Source: Fusarium oxysporum f. sp. lycopersici 4287 (taxonomy: Eukaryota; Ascomycota; Sordariomycetes; Hypocreales; Nectriaceae). From it: 33,569 nt of DNA. The stretch covers positions 65,564-99,132 of the forward strand of contig NC_030999.1 in assembly GCF_000149955.1 (NCBI RefSeq). Reading direction: 5' to 3'. Shown in pieces: positions 1 through 9,291 of this stretch (within the stretch, counting starts at the first letter, position 1; the number at the start of each line of letters is the position of its first letter). A program made the position numbers and the translations under genes. Below the pieces are notes generated by a model. That model had not been told where the DNA came from, did not search any database, and saw only the letters and a program-made list of their open reading frames with translations.

Positions 1-165
1 GCCAGCCGCTACGAGGTTGCTCTCTGCAAAGGCGACAACGAGGACGCTTGCGAAATCAAGTGTGGTTTGCGCCGCGTCTGCCCTTTTGATGGTAGCGGCA
101 ATCAGGTCGATAGCAAGGCAATTGACATCGTGGACCCCAACCTTTGGATTTGCCATCCCCACTAA
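1..165 (+). CDS. 3' end of a small Cys-containing protein (partial)
   Basis: The first frame is open from the window edge to a TAA at 163-165, giving 54 residues with no start inside the window. The peptide holds five cysteines (residues 9, 17, 21, 27 and 51) with polar spacing and ends in a CHPH tail. That composition is common in small secreted fungal proteins. AT-rich sequence that could be a 3' UTR and polyadenylation region follows directly. No family is recognised and the signal peptide, if any, lies outside the window. The frame could also be a chance opening, but its normal base composition against the AT-rich sequence behind it favours a real terminal exon. Confidence 0.45.
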   Translation, partial: ASRYEVALCKGDNEDACEIKCGLRRVCPFDGSGNQVDSKAIDIVDPNLWICHPH

Positions 166-780
166 GCGGTTCTGGCGATGTCGAACAGACCAAATTTAGC
201 TCTTCTTTCCTAGTGAGCGACCGAGCTTTCCGCTTTGTATATATATAAATATATACAAGAACAAATAACATTAGCACTTTTATAGATTCTAGCTCACCAG
301 CTATCAATAAAACTTCTTTACATTGATCAAGCCTAACACGCATTGAATCTACAATTAAGAGACGTGACACTTCGACAACGCTCCGTACCACGCCCTACGC
401 AATCTGCCAACAATAAACCTAGCACGGCTTAGTTTATCCACAGTTGGAAACCAACCGTCACATTAACCTGCTAAGCTAGCCTTAGTCTACTAATATTTAT
501 AGTTTTTCCCCAAATGCTTAATTTTCCTTTTTCCCCCTCTTTTCCCCTATTAAGGTTCTTAGCTTATTTTAATATAGTCTTTTAGGGTTAAAGCCTTAGT
601 AGTAATTACCTTAATAGGGGAATAATAAAGAGGGCATTTGGCCTTCTAAGGATAAGGAAAATATCTTCTTTATACGTATAGATTAAGGTTACTTATTTAA
701 TTAGATCTTAAGGTTTAAGGCAGTAATTATATAATCTACTAAGACTTAATATTAAGGTTATTATATTTTTTAATATAATA
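166..780. other. Non-coding, turning AT-rich
   Basis: No supported gene. To about 480 the base composition is ordinary, with a short TATATATA-type run at 238-256. From about 480 the sequence becomes very AT-rich and TpA-dense, typical of RIP-degraded repeat DNA. Confidence 0.5.
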
Positions 781-782
781 TA

Positions 783-1192
783 ACGTATACGATAAGCGTG
801 CGGGACAGACAAGTGCGCGGGACAGTATACTGTATAGCTAAAAACAGCTTACCCTATAGTATTTTAAATCTTAAATAAAATCGCTACAAATTTATAAAAA
901 TTATTTTTAAAAATAGTATAGTTAATCTTAATATATCATATTTTTTAAATAGTTTTTAATATTTTATTTTATATATAAAACCTTAAAATACAGTGTATTT
1001 TACAGTGTAAATACACGTTAAGGCTTATAGCTATATAAGATTTTTTATAAAATCTAAGAAAATTAATATAAACTATTTTAATACTTATATATAAACTACA
1101 AAAATCTTAGCTATTTTAGGCTTAAGCTAAGCTTTTTATAAGCTTTTAAAAATTGGATTTTAAGGTGAAAAGTAGGGTGTCCCGTGCACTTG
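783..1192. mobile_element. pogo/Fot-type MITE, right end truncated
   Basis: The element starts next to a TA at 781-782. Its TIR is the same as that of the full Fot-like element at 2796 apart from a C-to-T change early on, running to the second CGGGACA near 824. A subterminal block (about 825-857; CTGTATAGCTAAAAA then AGCTTACCCTATAG) recurs in two other MITEs here. The AT-rich interior is a degraded, inverted relative of MITE 1893-2313. The right TIR survives only as its inner part (1176-1192) and is cut by the LTR that starts at 1193. Confidence 0.7.
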
Positions 1193-1370
1193 TGTTGAAT
1201 ACTGGTGAAAATGAGACCGGCTAACCGGCTGACCGAACTACCGGTCAGAGAGCTGTCTCAGCACTGTAACAACCTCTTAGATAGGTCATTACTGAACAGA
1301 TAGAAATAGGGTTCCAACCCAACTATCGGACAGAGAGTGGAATACACACAATAGACCCCTATATCTGACA
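1193..1370 (+). repeat. copia-type LTR
   Basis: The 178-bp segment starts TGTTGAATACTGG and ends ATATCTGACA. The LTR at 31375-31580 begins TGTTGAATGTTGG and has the same last ten bases, so both belong to one LTR group (TG...CA ends). It interrupts the right TIR of the MITE to its left. No 5-bp target duplication is visible (flanks acttg and ctaag). The AT-rich DNA to the right may therefore be the RIP-degraded interior of the retrotransposon rather than the other half of the MITE. Confidence 0.6.
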
Positions 1371-1890
1371 CTAAGTATAAAAACTTTAAGATTAAGGTAA
1401 TATTAAAACTCCTTAAAATAGTTAATAATAGCTAAGAATTCCTTATTATAAATAGGGTAATTAAGTTTTATTTTATATATCTTATAAGAGTAAAATACTA
1501 TTAATATTTATCTTCCCAAGGTAAAATTAAAAGTATTAATCTTAAGTTTAACTTATTAATTAAGGTTAAATATTACTAAGATAGGTTTATTAATAATAGC
1601 TTCCTTAAGTTATTTAAAGGCTTATTATACCTCTCTAATTTAATTAAATTATTTATCTTTTTTAATAATTTCTATAAGATAATAATCTTATTAAAGTTTT
1701 TAATAAATTATTAATAATAATTAGTAAATCCTTAGAAGGATTAAGTTTTTTTTATTAATATTACGACTTTTTATTTAATAATTATAATAATCTTTTAGTT
1801 ATTTATTTTAATCTTATTATATAAGATTTTATATCTTAGGTAAGTTATCTTAAACTAATAGAAGTAACTTTTAGTTAATTTAATAAGTAA
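1371..1890. other. AT-rich RIP-like block, no gene
   Basis: Nearly all A and T with abundant TA dinucleotides and stops in every frame. It probably represents a decayed repeat, possibly the interior of the retrotransposon whose LTR ends at 1370. No domain can be read. Confidence 0.55.
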
Positions 1891-1892
1891 TA

Positions 1893-2313
1893 ACGTGGTT
1901 GATAAGCGAGATGATCAGATAAGCGAGCTAATCAGCTTAACTTACACCTTAAAAGCTGACTTTTAAAAGCTAATATAAAATCCAAGCTCAGCCTAAAATA
2001 GATAAAATCTTTAAGTTATATATTTAACTATATATAAAAGCTATATTATTACTAAAATAATTCTAGCTAATTTCCTATAGTAGTAATATTAAAAAAAGCT
2101 TATTTATACTCTTTATACTGTATAAATAAGTTTTATTATATAAAATAAAATTACAAAAAATCTAGAAAAACCATTTTTATATAACTTATAGCAATTTATG
2201 TATAAAAATACTTTTCTTAGATTATTAGCTATTTTATTTATAGGAGCTAGATACTATAGGGTAGGCTATTTTTAGCTGTACAGTGCGCTGATCATCTCGC
2301 TTATCAACTACGT
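1893..2313. mobile_element. pogo/Fot-type MITE (421 bp)
   Basis: Complete inverted-repeat element flanked by TA duplications (1891-1892 and 2314-2315). The left TIR starts ACGTGGTTGATAAGCGAGA. The right TIR read inwards starts ACGTAGTTGATAAGCGAGA. They agree over 26 bp with one mismatch. The left TIR carries two tandem 17-mers, GATAAGCGAGATGATCA then GATAAGCGAGCTAATCA. The subterminal block CTGTACAGCTAAAAATAGC lies inside the right TIR. The AT-rich interior has no coding capacity, so movement would need a transposase supplied elsewhere. Confidence 0.8.
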
Positions 2314-2315
2314 TA

Positions 2316-2793
2316 TCCTTTTTATAATATATTATTTATTTATTTCCTAAGTATATTAAGCTTATTATAAGTTAAATTATAAATAAGAAAGAATTTTAAG
2401 TTCTTTTTATCGTTTAATATAATTTTAGATTTATAATTTATATATTAAGATAACTTAATAGCTAATTCCTCTTAAAATAATTTCTTATAAATATAATACT
2501 GTAATAATATATTCTTAAGTTATTTATTAAATTCTTTTATAATAGTCTATTTTATTTGTTTAATATCTTAATTTAATTATTTAAATTAGCCGTTAAGAGT
2601 TATTATTATTTATTTACTATAAGTTATTTATAAAGATAGAAAAGTCACTAAAGATATTAATTACCTTGAAGTATTTATTAATAGAAAAAACTAAGGTATT
2701 AATTTTAATATTATCCTAATATAAAGATATAACCTAATACTTAGATACCCATAGCTATTATACTATAACTTATAATTTAATTAGAAAACTAGC
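2316..2793. other. AT-rich RIP-like block, no gene
   Basis: Continuation of the degraded AT-rich sequence up to the TA target of the Fot-like element. No readable frame or repeat end was found. Confidence 0.5.
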
Positions 2794-3049
2794 TAACGTA
2801 CACGATAAGCGTGCGGGACAGACAAGTGCGCGGGACAAAAATCCCTCATTCTACATCATCACTATTAGATTAATCAATTCTTAACCAAATAACATGCCGC
2901 AAGCTAATAAAGAGGCTCGTATTATTGTTAGATTTTACCAACTACACCACATGCCACAAAAATGGGAATCCCCACTTAGAGCAAATGCATGAGTGGTTTA
3001 TATCTGACACACCCCCCCAGCTGGAATGACTTTGGTCACTCCAGCTGCC

Positions 3050-3131
3050 CAATAAGCTAGGACTCGAACCTAGAACCTGAAGTGTGAGTGACCCCCTTGT
3101 TAGAAGTATGACACAACCTCTCTACCTATTG
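3050..3131 (-). ncRNA. tRNA-like sequence (degenerate) inside the LTR-like insertion
   Basis: On the minus strand CAATAGG (3125-3131) can pair with CTTATTG (3050-3056) as a 7-bp acceptor stem with one G-T pair. A perfect T-arm, CTAGG-TTCGAGT-CCTAG (3057-3073), abuts it exactly as in a tRNA. The T-arm includes the Pol III B-box core GGTTCGAGTCC. A weak A-box-like stretch (GGTAGAGAGGTTG) and an ACTTCTAA anticodon-loop-like stretch precede it. The anticodon stem does not form and the variable region is long, so this is tRNA-derived rather than a working tRNA gene. Confidence 0.4.
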
Positions 3132-3155
3132 AGAATTTACTTAAGGGTGCGGGTG

Positions 3156-3172
3156 CTGGGAATCGAACCCAG
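3156..3172 (-). ncRNA. second tRNA T-arm/B-box module
   Basis: Read on the minus strand this is a perfect T-arm, CTGGG-TTCGATT-CCCAG, followed by CACCCGC, which resembles a 3' acceptor strand. The sequence upstream on that strand has GCGGGT only 40 nt away, too close for a full tRNA. It is therefore a tRNA-like fragment in the same orientation as the neighbouring module. Confidence 0.35.
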
Positions 3173-3371
3173 AACGTCAAGAGGTGACCCGCCCGAGAGG
3201 CACTGAGACTCTTAATTGTCAGACATTACGTGTATTCGGTCCATTGATCCGGATTTGTATATTCATCTTGTATTATGTTCCAGTTCTGCCCCTTAGAGGT
3301 TTTACCATTTCGGCTGTAATCTTAAAGTATCCCTGCTTGCACGTGACACCCAGTGCCTGTTCAACAATTAT

Positions 3372-4995
3372 CATGGCGCTTCAGGCCTATCAGGCAGACC
3401 CAAAATTAAGTCTGCGACGAGCTGCAAAGATCTATGACGTTCACTTCCAGACCCTCCACTACCGATCTCAGGGCAGGCAGGCTCGTGATGATTATATCCC
3501 CAGCTCACGGAAACTGAGTAATCAGGAGGAACAGGTTATAGTCGAGTATATCCTGAACCTAGATTCGCGAGGATTTCCCTCTCGGCATCGCGATATTGAA
3601 GAAATGGCGAATCGACTCCTTGCTGACCGTGATGCGTCACCAGTTGGCAAGCGCTGGGCTATTAATTTTATTAAGCGGCAACCAGAGCTTAAGACACGTT
3701 CTTTTCGTAAATATGACTATCAGAGGGCTAAATGCGAAGATCCGACTATTATTCGCAATTGGTTCAGGCTTGTAGAGAATACAATCGCGAAGTATGGCAT
3801 CCGATCAGATGATATCTGGAACTTTGATGAGACCGGCTTTATGATGGGTGTTATATCAAGCGGTATAGTGGTTACCAGCTCGGAAAGGCGTGGAAACCCG
3901 AAATCAGTCCAGCCTGGAAACCGGGAATGGGTTACTGCGATTCAAGCGATCAATGCGGAAGGCCGGGCAATTGATCCATTTATCGTGGTTGCAGGCCAAT
4001 ATCACCTTGCCAATTGGTATTATGAGAGCAACCTCCCGGGCACTTGGGCTATCGCCACAACACCAAATGGCTGGACAGATAACGAGACGGGTCTCGACTG
4101 GCTAAAGCACTTTAATCGATGTACAACCGACCGATCAACTGGTCCCTATCGTCTTCTGATCCTCGATGGCCACGAAAGTCATCTGTCTGCCGATTTCCAG
4201 ATATATTGTGAGGTTAACAATATCATCACGCTCTGTATGCCGCCTCATTCTTCGCACCTGCTACAGCCCCTTGATGTTGGGTGCTTTGGGCCGCTGAAAA
4301 AGGCATATGGTCGAGAAATAGAGCGACTGATCAGACGGTCTATAACCCACATTTCCAAGACCGAGTTCTTCCCGGCCTTTTATGCCGCCTTTCAATTAAC
4401 TATGACCGAGTCAAATATCAAGGGGGGGTTTAGAGGAGCTGGGCTTGCTCCTTTTAACTCGGAAGTTGTGATCTCAAAGCTTGATGTGCAGCTACGGACT
4501 CCAACGCCTGTTGAAGAGGTAGCCCAACAAGCTCAAGCTTGGACTTCAAGGACCCCAAACACAGTCCTTGAGGCCGGATCACAGTCTGAATATCTTCGGG
4601 GACGAATCAGAAGACATCATAGTAGCTCTCCAGAGTCAATCCTTGAAGCTCTTCAGTCTCTTACAAAGGCAGTCACGAGGAATATGCAGAGGACTGCCTT
4701 AGTAGAGGCTGAGAACCGGGAGCTTCGTGAGGCAAATGATATACTTAGCCGGCGGCGTAGGGCAAAAAGGACACGCCTACAGAATAGAGGGAGCATAACT
4801 ATACAGGAAGGTCAGGATTTAATTGATCAGATGGAAGTAAATACGCAGGCATTGGCCGAATCATCTAGAAGTAGTGGTCAAAGAAGGTCGCGGGGACCGA
4901 GGGTATTGCACTGTAGGACTTGCGGCAAGACCGGTCATAATGCAAGGACATGTCAGGAGGGAATTAAGGCCTCTGGAAATGAGTATAGCAGTTAA
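3372..4995 (+). CDS. Fot1/pogo-like transposase (DDE_1), start displaced by an insertion
   Basis: Cut-and-paste transposase of the pogo/Fot group. The original start is very probably the ATG at 2894 (MPQANKEARI). That exon is separated at 2926 by an LTR-like insertion and resumes at 3372, restoring the frame and a protein of about 551 aa. With the insertion in place the first good start is ATG 3373 (MALQAYQADPKLS), about 540 aa, losing only 11 residues. Order: Psq-like helix-turn-helix (AYQADPKLSLRRAAKIYDV), a CENP-B/Tc5-type helix-turn-helix, then the RNase-H-fold core. Catalytic aspartates are at 3826-3828 (in DETGF), 4165-4167 (in LDGHESH) and 4273-4275 (in QPLD), the DDD pattern of DDE_1. 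The basic tail ends in a CCHC zinc knuckle (CRTCGKTGHNARTC). No stop or frameshift is seen, so the protein may still be functional. Confidence 0.9.
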
Positions 4996-5103
4996 TTTGA
5001 ATTGATTAGATAGTCTGTTGTGTTTTCATTATGATTTATCTTAACAAGGTTGAGATTTTTGTCCCGCGCACTTGTCTGTCCCGCACGCTTATCGTGTACG
5101 TTA

Positions 5104-5324
5104 CCCCACACAGAAGATAGAACCAATCAACTCACTACTGCTGCTCATTATGAATGACCCGACCTTCAATCCATTTTAAGCACATCCAGTGCGACATAAA
5201 AAACAAACTAGCACTGACGCGACTTGATATTGCTAGGACAGGACGTAAAAGTTAAGGAGCTACTTTCTCCCCCACCAGCCTGACGGTGGCATTGGGGTAG
5301 CTCATTAATGGAGGCTAGATGGCA
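5104..5324. other. Short non-coding stretch between transposons
   Basis: Ordinary composition with no gene or repeat end that I can recognise. It separates the Fot-like element from the copia 3' LTR. Confidence 0.4.
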
Positions 5325-5485
5325 TGTTGTTGTTGAAATGGGAAGATTCATATTTTTTTATTTTTCATTCAAAATATGCAGTAGGAGAACTACTGGTTAT
5401 GTACAGGCACCACCTCCGTGGAATGTTCCAACTTGTTCCACACCTTGCCACCGACTTGGTCGTCTCACATTTGTGATCTCCAACA
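5325..5485 (-). repeat. 3' LTR of the copia element
   Basis: Read on the minus strand, downstream of the pol frame, a TGTTGGAGATCAC start at 5485 follows a purine-rich tract GAGTGGGAG (5486-5494), as expected for a polypurine tract next to a 3' LTR. The LTR end is placed at one of several TG steps in tgttgttgttg (5325-5335; CAACAACAACA on the minus strand), so the left boundary is uncertain by about 6 bp. The matching 5' LTR is absent. Confidence 0.6.
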
Positions 5486-5597
5486 CTCCCACTCGAGCAA
5501 GACGGTGGGTACCTGGACTTATCTAAGATCTCAGCAACCTCATTAAAACCTTAAAACACCTTCGTGGGTGAAAGAGGAAAGAGTGTTGCTGAACCCG

Positions 5598-5723
5598 TCA
5601 AGGCTCGACACAGTCCTGGGCGCGTAGGGAATATTGTCTTAGATATGACAAGGCTCCCACTGCAGCCCATATCTGTGTCATCCTCGATGAGCGCTGTATG
5701 CGCTTCTCATACTTCCCGGGCTT
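5598..5723 (-). other. Possible tail of the copia pol frame after the gap
   Basis: Between the N gap and a TGA at 5598-5600 one minus-strand frame is open for 41 codons (contains GKYEKRIQ and AAVGALSYLRQ). Its frame relative to the pol frame cannot be judged because the gap length is probably an estimate. It may be the end of the RNase H region or untranslated sequence. Confidence 0.3.
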
Positions 5724-6670
5724 NNNNNNNNNNNNNNNNNNNNNNNNNNNNNNNNNNNNNNNNNNNNNNNNNNNNNNNNNNNNNNNNNNNNNNNNNNNNN
5801 NNNNNNNNNNNNNNNNNNNNNNNNNNNNNNNNNNNNNNNNNNNNNNNNNNNNNNNNNNNNNNNNNNNNNNNNNNNNNNNNNNNNNNNNNNNNNNNNNNNN
5901 NNNNNNNNNNNNNNNNNNNNNNNNNNNNNNNNNNNNNNNNNNNNNNNNNNNNNNNNNNNNNNNNNNNNNNNNNNNNNNNNNNNNNNNNNNNNNNNNNNNN
6001 NNNNNNNNNNNNNNNNNNNNNNNNNNNNNNNNNNNNNNNNNNNNNNNNNNNNNNNNNNNNNNNNNNNNNNNNNNNNNNNNNNNNNNNNNNNNNNNNNNNN
6101 NNNNNNNNNNNNNNNNNNNNNNNNNNNNNNNNNNNNNNNNNNNNNNNNNNNNNNNNNNNNNNNNNNNNNNNNNNNNNNNNNNNNNNNNNNNNNNNNNNNN
6201 NNNNNNNNNNNNNNNNNNNNNNNNNNNNNNNNNNNNNNNNNNNNNNNNNNNNNNNNNNNNNNNNNNNNNNNNNNNNNNNNNNNNNNNNNNNNNNNNNNNN
6301 NNNNNNNNNNNNNNNNNNNNNNNNNNNNNNNNNNNNNNNNNNNNNNNNNNNNNNNNNNNNNNNNNNNNNNNNNNNNNNNNNNNNNNNNNNNNNNNNNNNN
6401 NNNNNNNNNNNNNNNNNNNNNNNNNNNNNNNNNNNNNNNNNNNNNNNNNNNNNNNNNNNNNNNNNNNNNNNNNNNNNNNNNNNNNNNNNNNNNNNNNNNN
6501 NNNNNNNNNNNNNNNNNNNNNNNNNNNNNNNNNNNNNNNNNNNNNNNNNNNNNNNNNNNNNNNNNNNNNNNNNNNNNNNNNNNNNNNNNNNNNNNNNNNN
6601 NNNNNNNNNNNNNNNNNNNNNNNNNNNNNNNNNNNNNNNNNNNNNNNNNNNNNNNNNNNNNNNNNNNNNN
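5724..6670. other. Assembly gap (947 N)
   Basis: A run of undetermined bases inside the copia element. It hides the end of the reverse transcriptase region and the RNase H domain. Open frames drawn across it are artefacts. Confidence 0.99.
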
Positions 6671-9291
6671 CTGGGCCTTAGTGGGATTTGCGAGATAGCG
6701 GCTGCATAGGGAGACGCCGAATGCAATGTCTGGTCTGGTCCCTAGCATTGCGTACATCAGACATCCGATTGCTTTAGCGTACCAGTGCTTGCGATCTGAG
6801 TGAGTGTCTCCATCGTCAAGGGCGGGCTCTAGCTTCGCTGTTGCCACTGGGGTCGCAGTCGGTTTGGAGTCCCATAGTCCGAATTCCTTCAGGACTTTCT
6901 CAATGTACCCCTTTTGCGAGAGGCTCAGTCTCCGCTCTCTGCGGTTCCGAGCAATGGACATCCCTAGGTAGAAGTGACAAGGCCCCAGGTCTGTCATGCT
7001 GAACCGCTGGTTGAGGCTTTGTTTGATCATCTCGATGTCCCTTTTTGATGGTCCTGCGATGAGCAGGTCGTCCACGTAAACGGCAATGTAGGTTTGGCCA
7101 TTGACGAAGACACCCATGTCGGAAACGAGAGGCTGGAATCCCTGCTCTTGGAGGAATAAAGAGAGAGTCTGGTACCATATCCTAGGTGATTGCTTCAACC
7201 CGTATAAGGCTTTTCGTAGTTTCCAGACTCTTCCGGTTCCGTCATCGAAGCCCTCTGGTTGCCCAACGTAGGTCTCTTCGTCGATATTCCCGTAGAGAAA
7301 GGCAGTTTTGACATCCATTTGTTCGAGCTCGAGGTCAAGCGCTGCGGCTATAGCAAACATTGCCTTGTAAGTCATAGGCTTGACGACCGAGGCAAACGTC
7401 TCGTTGTAGTCGACTCCTTCTTGTTGCTCGAAGCCTCGGACCACGTAGCGTGCTTTGAACCGCAGGATTTCTCCATTAGCTCCCCTCTTGAGTTTGAATA
7501 CCCACTTCCCCCTTAGTGCCTTCCGGTCTGGTGGCAGCTTTGCCAAGGTGTAGACTCCGTTCTCCTTAATGGAGTCCATCTCGGCTGTCATTCCCTTGAG
7601 CCAGTCCTCCCACTGAAGGGAATCTTGGGCTTCCTTTATCGTTCGGGGCTCCGCCTCATCTTCCAAGGAAGCCGCAAGATTGACGTGGGCGCACACGAGG
7701 TTTGTGAGAGTATTGGTTCCTAAGAGCAGGTACCTTGAAGGAAGCTTTGCCTTGGTCGATCTCTGCGAGACTCGGAGCTCTTCGTCCCAGTCTGTCGGCC
7801 CGGTCGAGTCATGATGAGGCTCGGATGTTCGTACATGAATAGTGCCTGTTTCATCCTCCGGTATGATCTCTTCAACCTGTGGGATGGCATCGTGTCGTGG
7901 AGGAGCTGCTTTCTTGGGTGAAGGTTCTGGCTCTGGATACAAGGTAGGTCCCTCGCTTCTCGTTCTCTTCGATCCAGTAGGTGTTCCTGTTGCCTCGTGA
8001 AAGCTGGATTCGTCGAAGATGACATTGTTGGCGATGAAGACTCGGCTATTGTTGTCTACGACAATGTAGTTACTGGAGCCTTGATATCCAAGAAGTCGAC
8101 ACTGAATCGTCTTTGCACGTAGCTTTTGTCTCTTGGCGGATGGCAATATGGCCCATCCATTTGCACCAATAACGCGGAGATGAGAGAGGTCTGGCTTGTC
8201 TCCGAACCACGCCTCATAGGGCGTCTTGTTCAGGGCCTTGCTAGGGCTTCTATTCCGTATATACACGGCCGCGTAGAGGATATAGGGCCAGAGCTTTCGC
8301 GGCAGGTTCGATCGCTCGAGTGTGGGTGTAACCTTTTCTTGAAGCACACGATTAAAGGCCTCCGCAATCCCATTCTGCTCATGCTGATCGGTCGCAGTAT
8401 AGTAGATGCTGATGCCCTTGTTGTCGCAGAAGATGCATAGCTGGTCACTGCGGTTTTCGCCACCCTGGTCAACGTGAAGGTAATGGCACCGACGTTCCGG
8501 CCTCTCATACGTGTCGACGAAATATTTGAAACACCTTGTGAACTCAGACTTTTCCCTGACCGCGTATGCCCAGCCCATGCGGGTAAAGTCGTCGACGAAG
8601 ACAACCCAATATCGTGAGCCGTCATAGGCAGCGTCTGGAAACGGCCCTGCAATGTCTGCATGGACGCATTCTAGCGGGTACGTCCCTTTCCGGATTGACT
8701 TTTGGTGCGGGCGCTCTTTCTGTTTTCCAACTATGCAAGGTTCGCAATTTTCTCCGCGTAGAATCGGATGGATACCGTGCGCCATTCCCCTCAGGGCCTT
8801 GATTCCGCTCTCGCTTAGATGTCCAAGTCTTTCGTGCCATATTTGAAGTTCGGGGTCGCCAATAACAAGTGACGCCAAGGCAGCGTTGATCGCTTCGTCT
8901 GGTTGGTCCACGACATAGATCCCTAATCGTACAGTTGCTGTCAGGATTACTCGATTGTCGTATGCCACCCTGGCTTGGTTGTCGCCGAAAGAGATTTTTG
9001 CCCCCTTCCTTGTTAAGGCAGATATCGAAACAAGGTTGACACGCCCTTCTGGGGAGTATACTGAGTTGTCGAGCGCCAGGTGTCGCGGACCGTCAAGCCC
9101 TTTCAGCCGCAGGATATAGTTTCCCAGACCCTGAGGGGTGATTTGTGTCTCGCCGATTCCAACTGTCTGTCCGCCGCTCCAGGGATGAAGGGTGCTGAAG
9201 TTTTCCCTTTTGCAAAAGGTGTGCATCGAAGCTCCGCTATCCAAAACGTGTACTTTCTCGAGTAAATCGCTCAACCTTTGACCCTGGTACA
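6671..9291 (-). CDS. copia Pol polyprotein fragment (protease-integrase-reverse transcriptase)
   Basis: One uninterrupted frame of about 870 codons from the hAT junction to the N gap. From the 5' end it has an aspartic protease motif LDSGAS (residues 17-22). The GAG-pre-integrase zinc-binding set follows (H153, H158, C183, C186, in WHERLGH and CEPC). The integrase catalytic residues are D213, D275 and E311. The reverse transcriptase has LKALYGLKQSP-type and YVDD motifs (YVDD at 7067-7078). The RT thumb region (GCLMYAMLGTRPDIAF) runs into the gap. No stop or frameshift is seen, so the element was recently active or is young. It lacks an ATG and the gag part because the 5' side is replaced by a hAT element, so this copy cannot move by itself. 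Confidence 0.9.

Larger units (their letters stand above)
2926..3366. mobile_element. 441-bp solo-LTR-like insertion in the transposase start
   Basis: The segment starts TGTTAG and ends TCAACA and is flanked by ATTAT on both sides (2921-2925 and 3367-3371). TG...CA ends and a 5-bp duplication are the signature of an LTR retrotransposon insertion. Removing it joins CGT-ATT-ATC-ATG-GCG, which restores the transposase frame exactly. No internal coding region or second LTR copy is visible, so it is a solo LTR or a very short non-autonomous element. It contains a 12-bp hairpin (3019-3046) and, antisense, two tRNA T-arm-like modules (separate entries). Confidence 0.75.
2796..5101 (+). mobile_element. 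Fot1/pogo-like DNA transposon with perfect 48-bp TIRs
   Basis: The ends at 2796-2843 and 5054-5101 are perfect 48-bp inverted repeats starting ACGTACACGATAAGCG. They are flanked by TA at 2794-2795 and 5102-5103, the expected target duplication of Tc1/mariner-pogo elements. Each TIR contains two 17-bp tandem units, GATAAGCGTGCGGGACA and GACAAGTGCGCGGGACA. The interior encodes one DDE_1-type transposase on the plus strand. TIR identity and the open frame indicate a recent insertion, later than the RIP damage of the left flank. The 2306-bp length includes a 446-bp later insertion, so the empty element would be about 1.86 kb, normal for the Fot1 group. Confidence 0.92.
5325..9291 (-). mobile_element. 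Ty1/copia retrotransposon, 5' truncated, with gap
   Basis: A minus-strand copia element with 3' LTR, polypurine tract and a long pol frame. The gag region, the primer binding site and the 5' LTR are missing. The frame stops exactly at the TIR of the hAT element at 9292. Domain order protease, integrase, reverse transcriptase defines the Ty1/copia (Pseudoviridae-like) class rather than gypsy. Confidence 0.88.

Noticed and set aside
3050..3205. Two functional tRNA genes
   Set aside because: Only T-arms (and one acceptor stem) fold properly; anticodon arms do not, and both lie inside a mobile insert. Listed as tRNA-like instead.
5564..6726. Three open frames on both strands across 5564-6726
   Set aside because: They exist only because the N run contains no stops; the readable parts are a few dozen codons without motifs.
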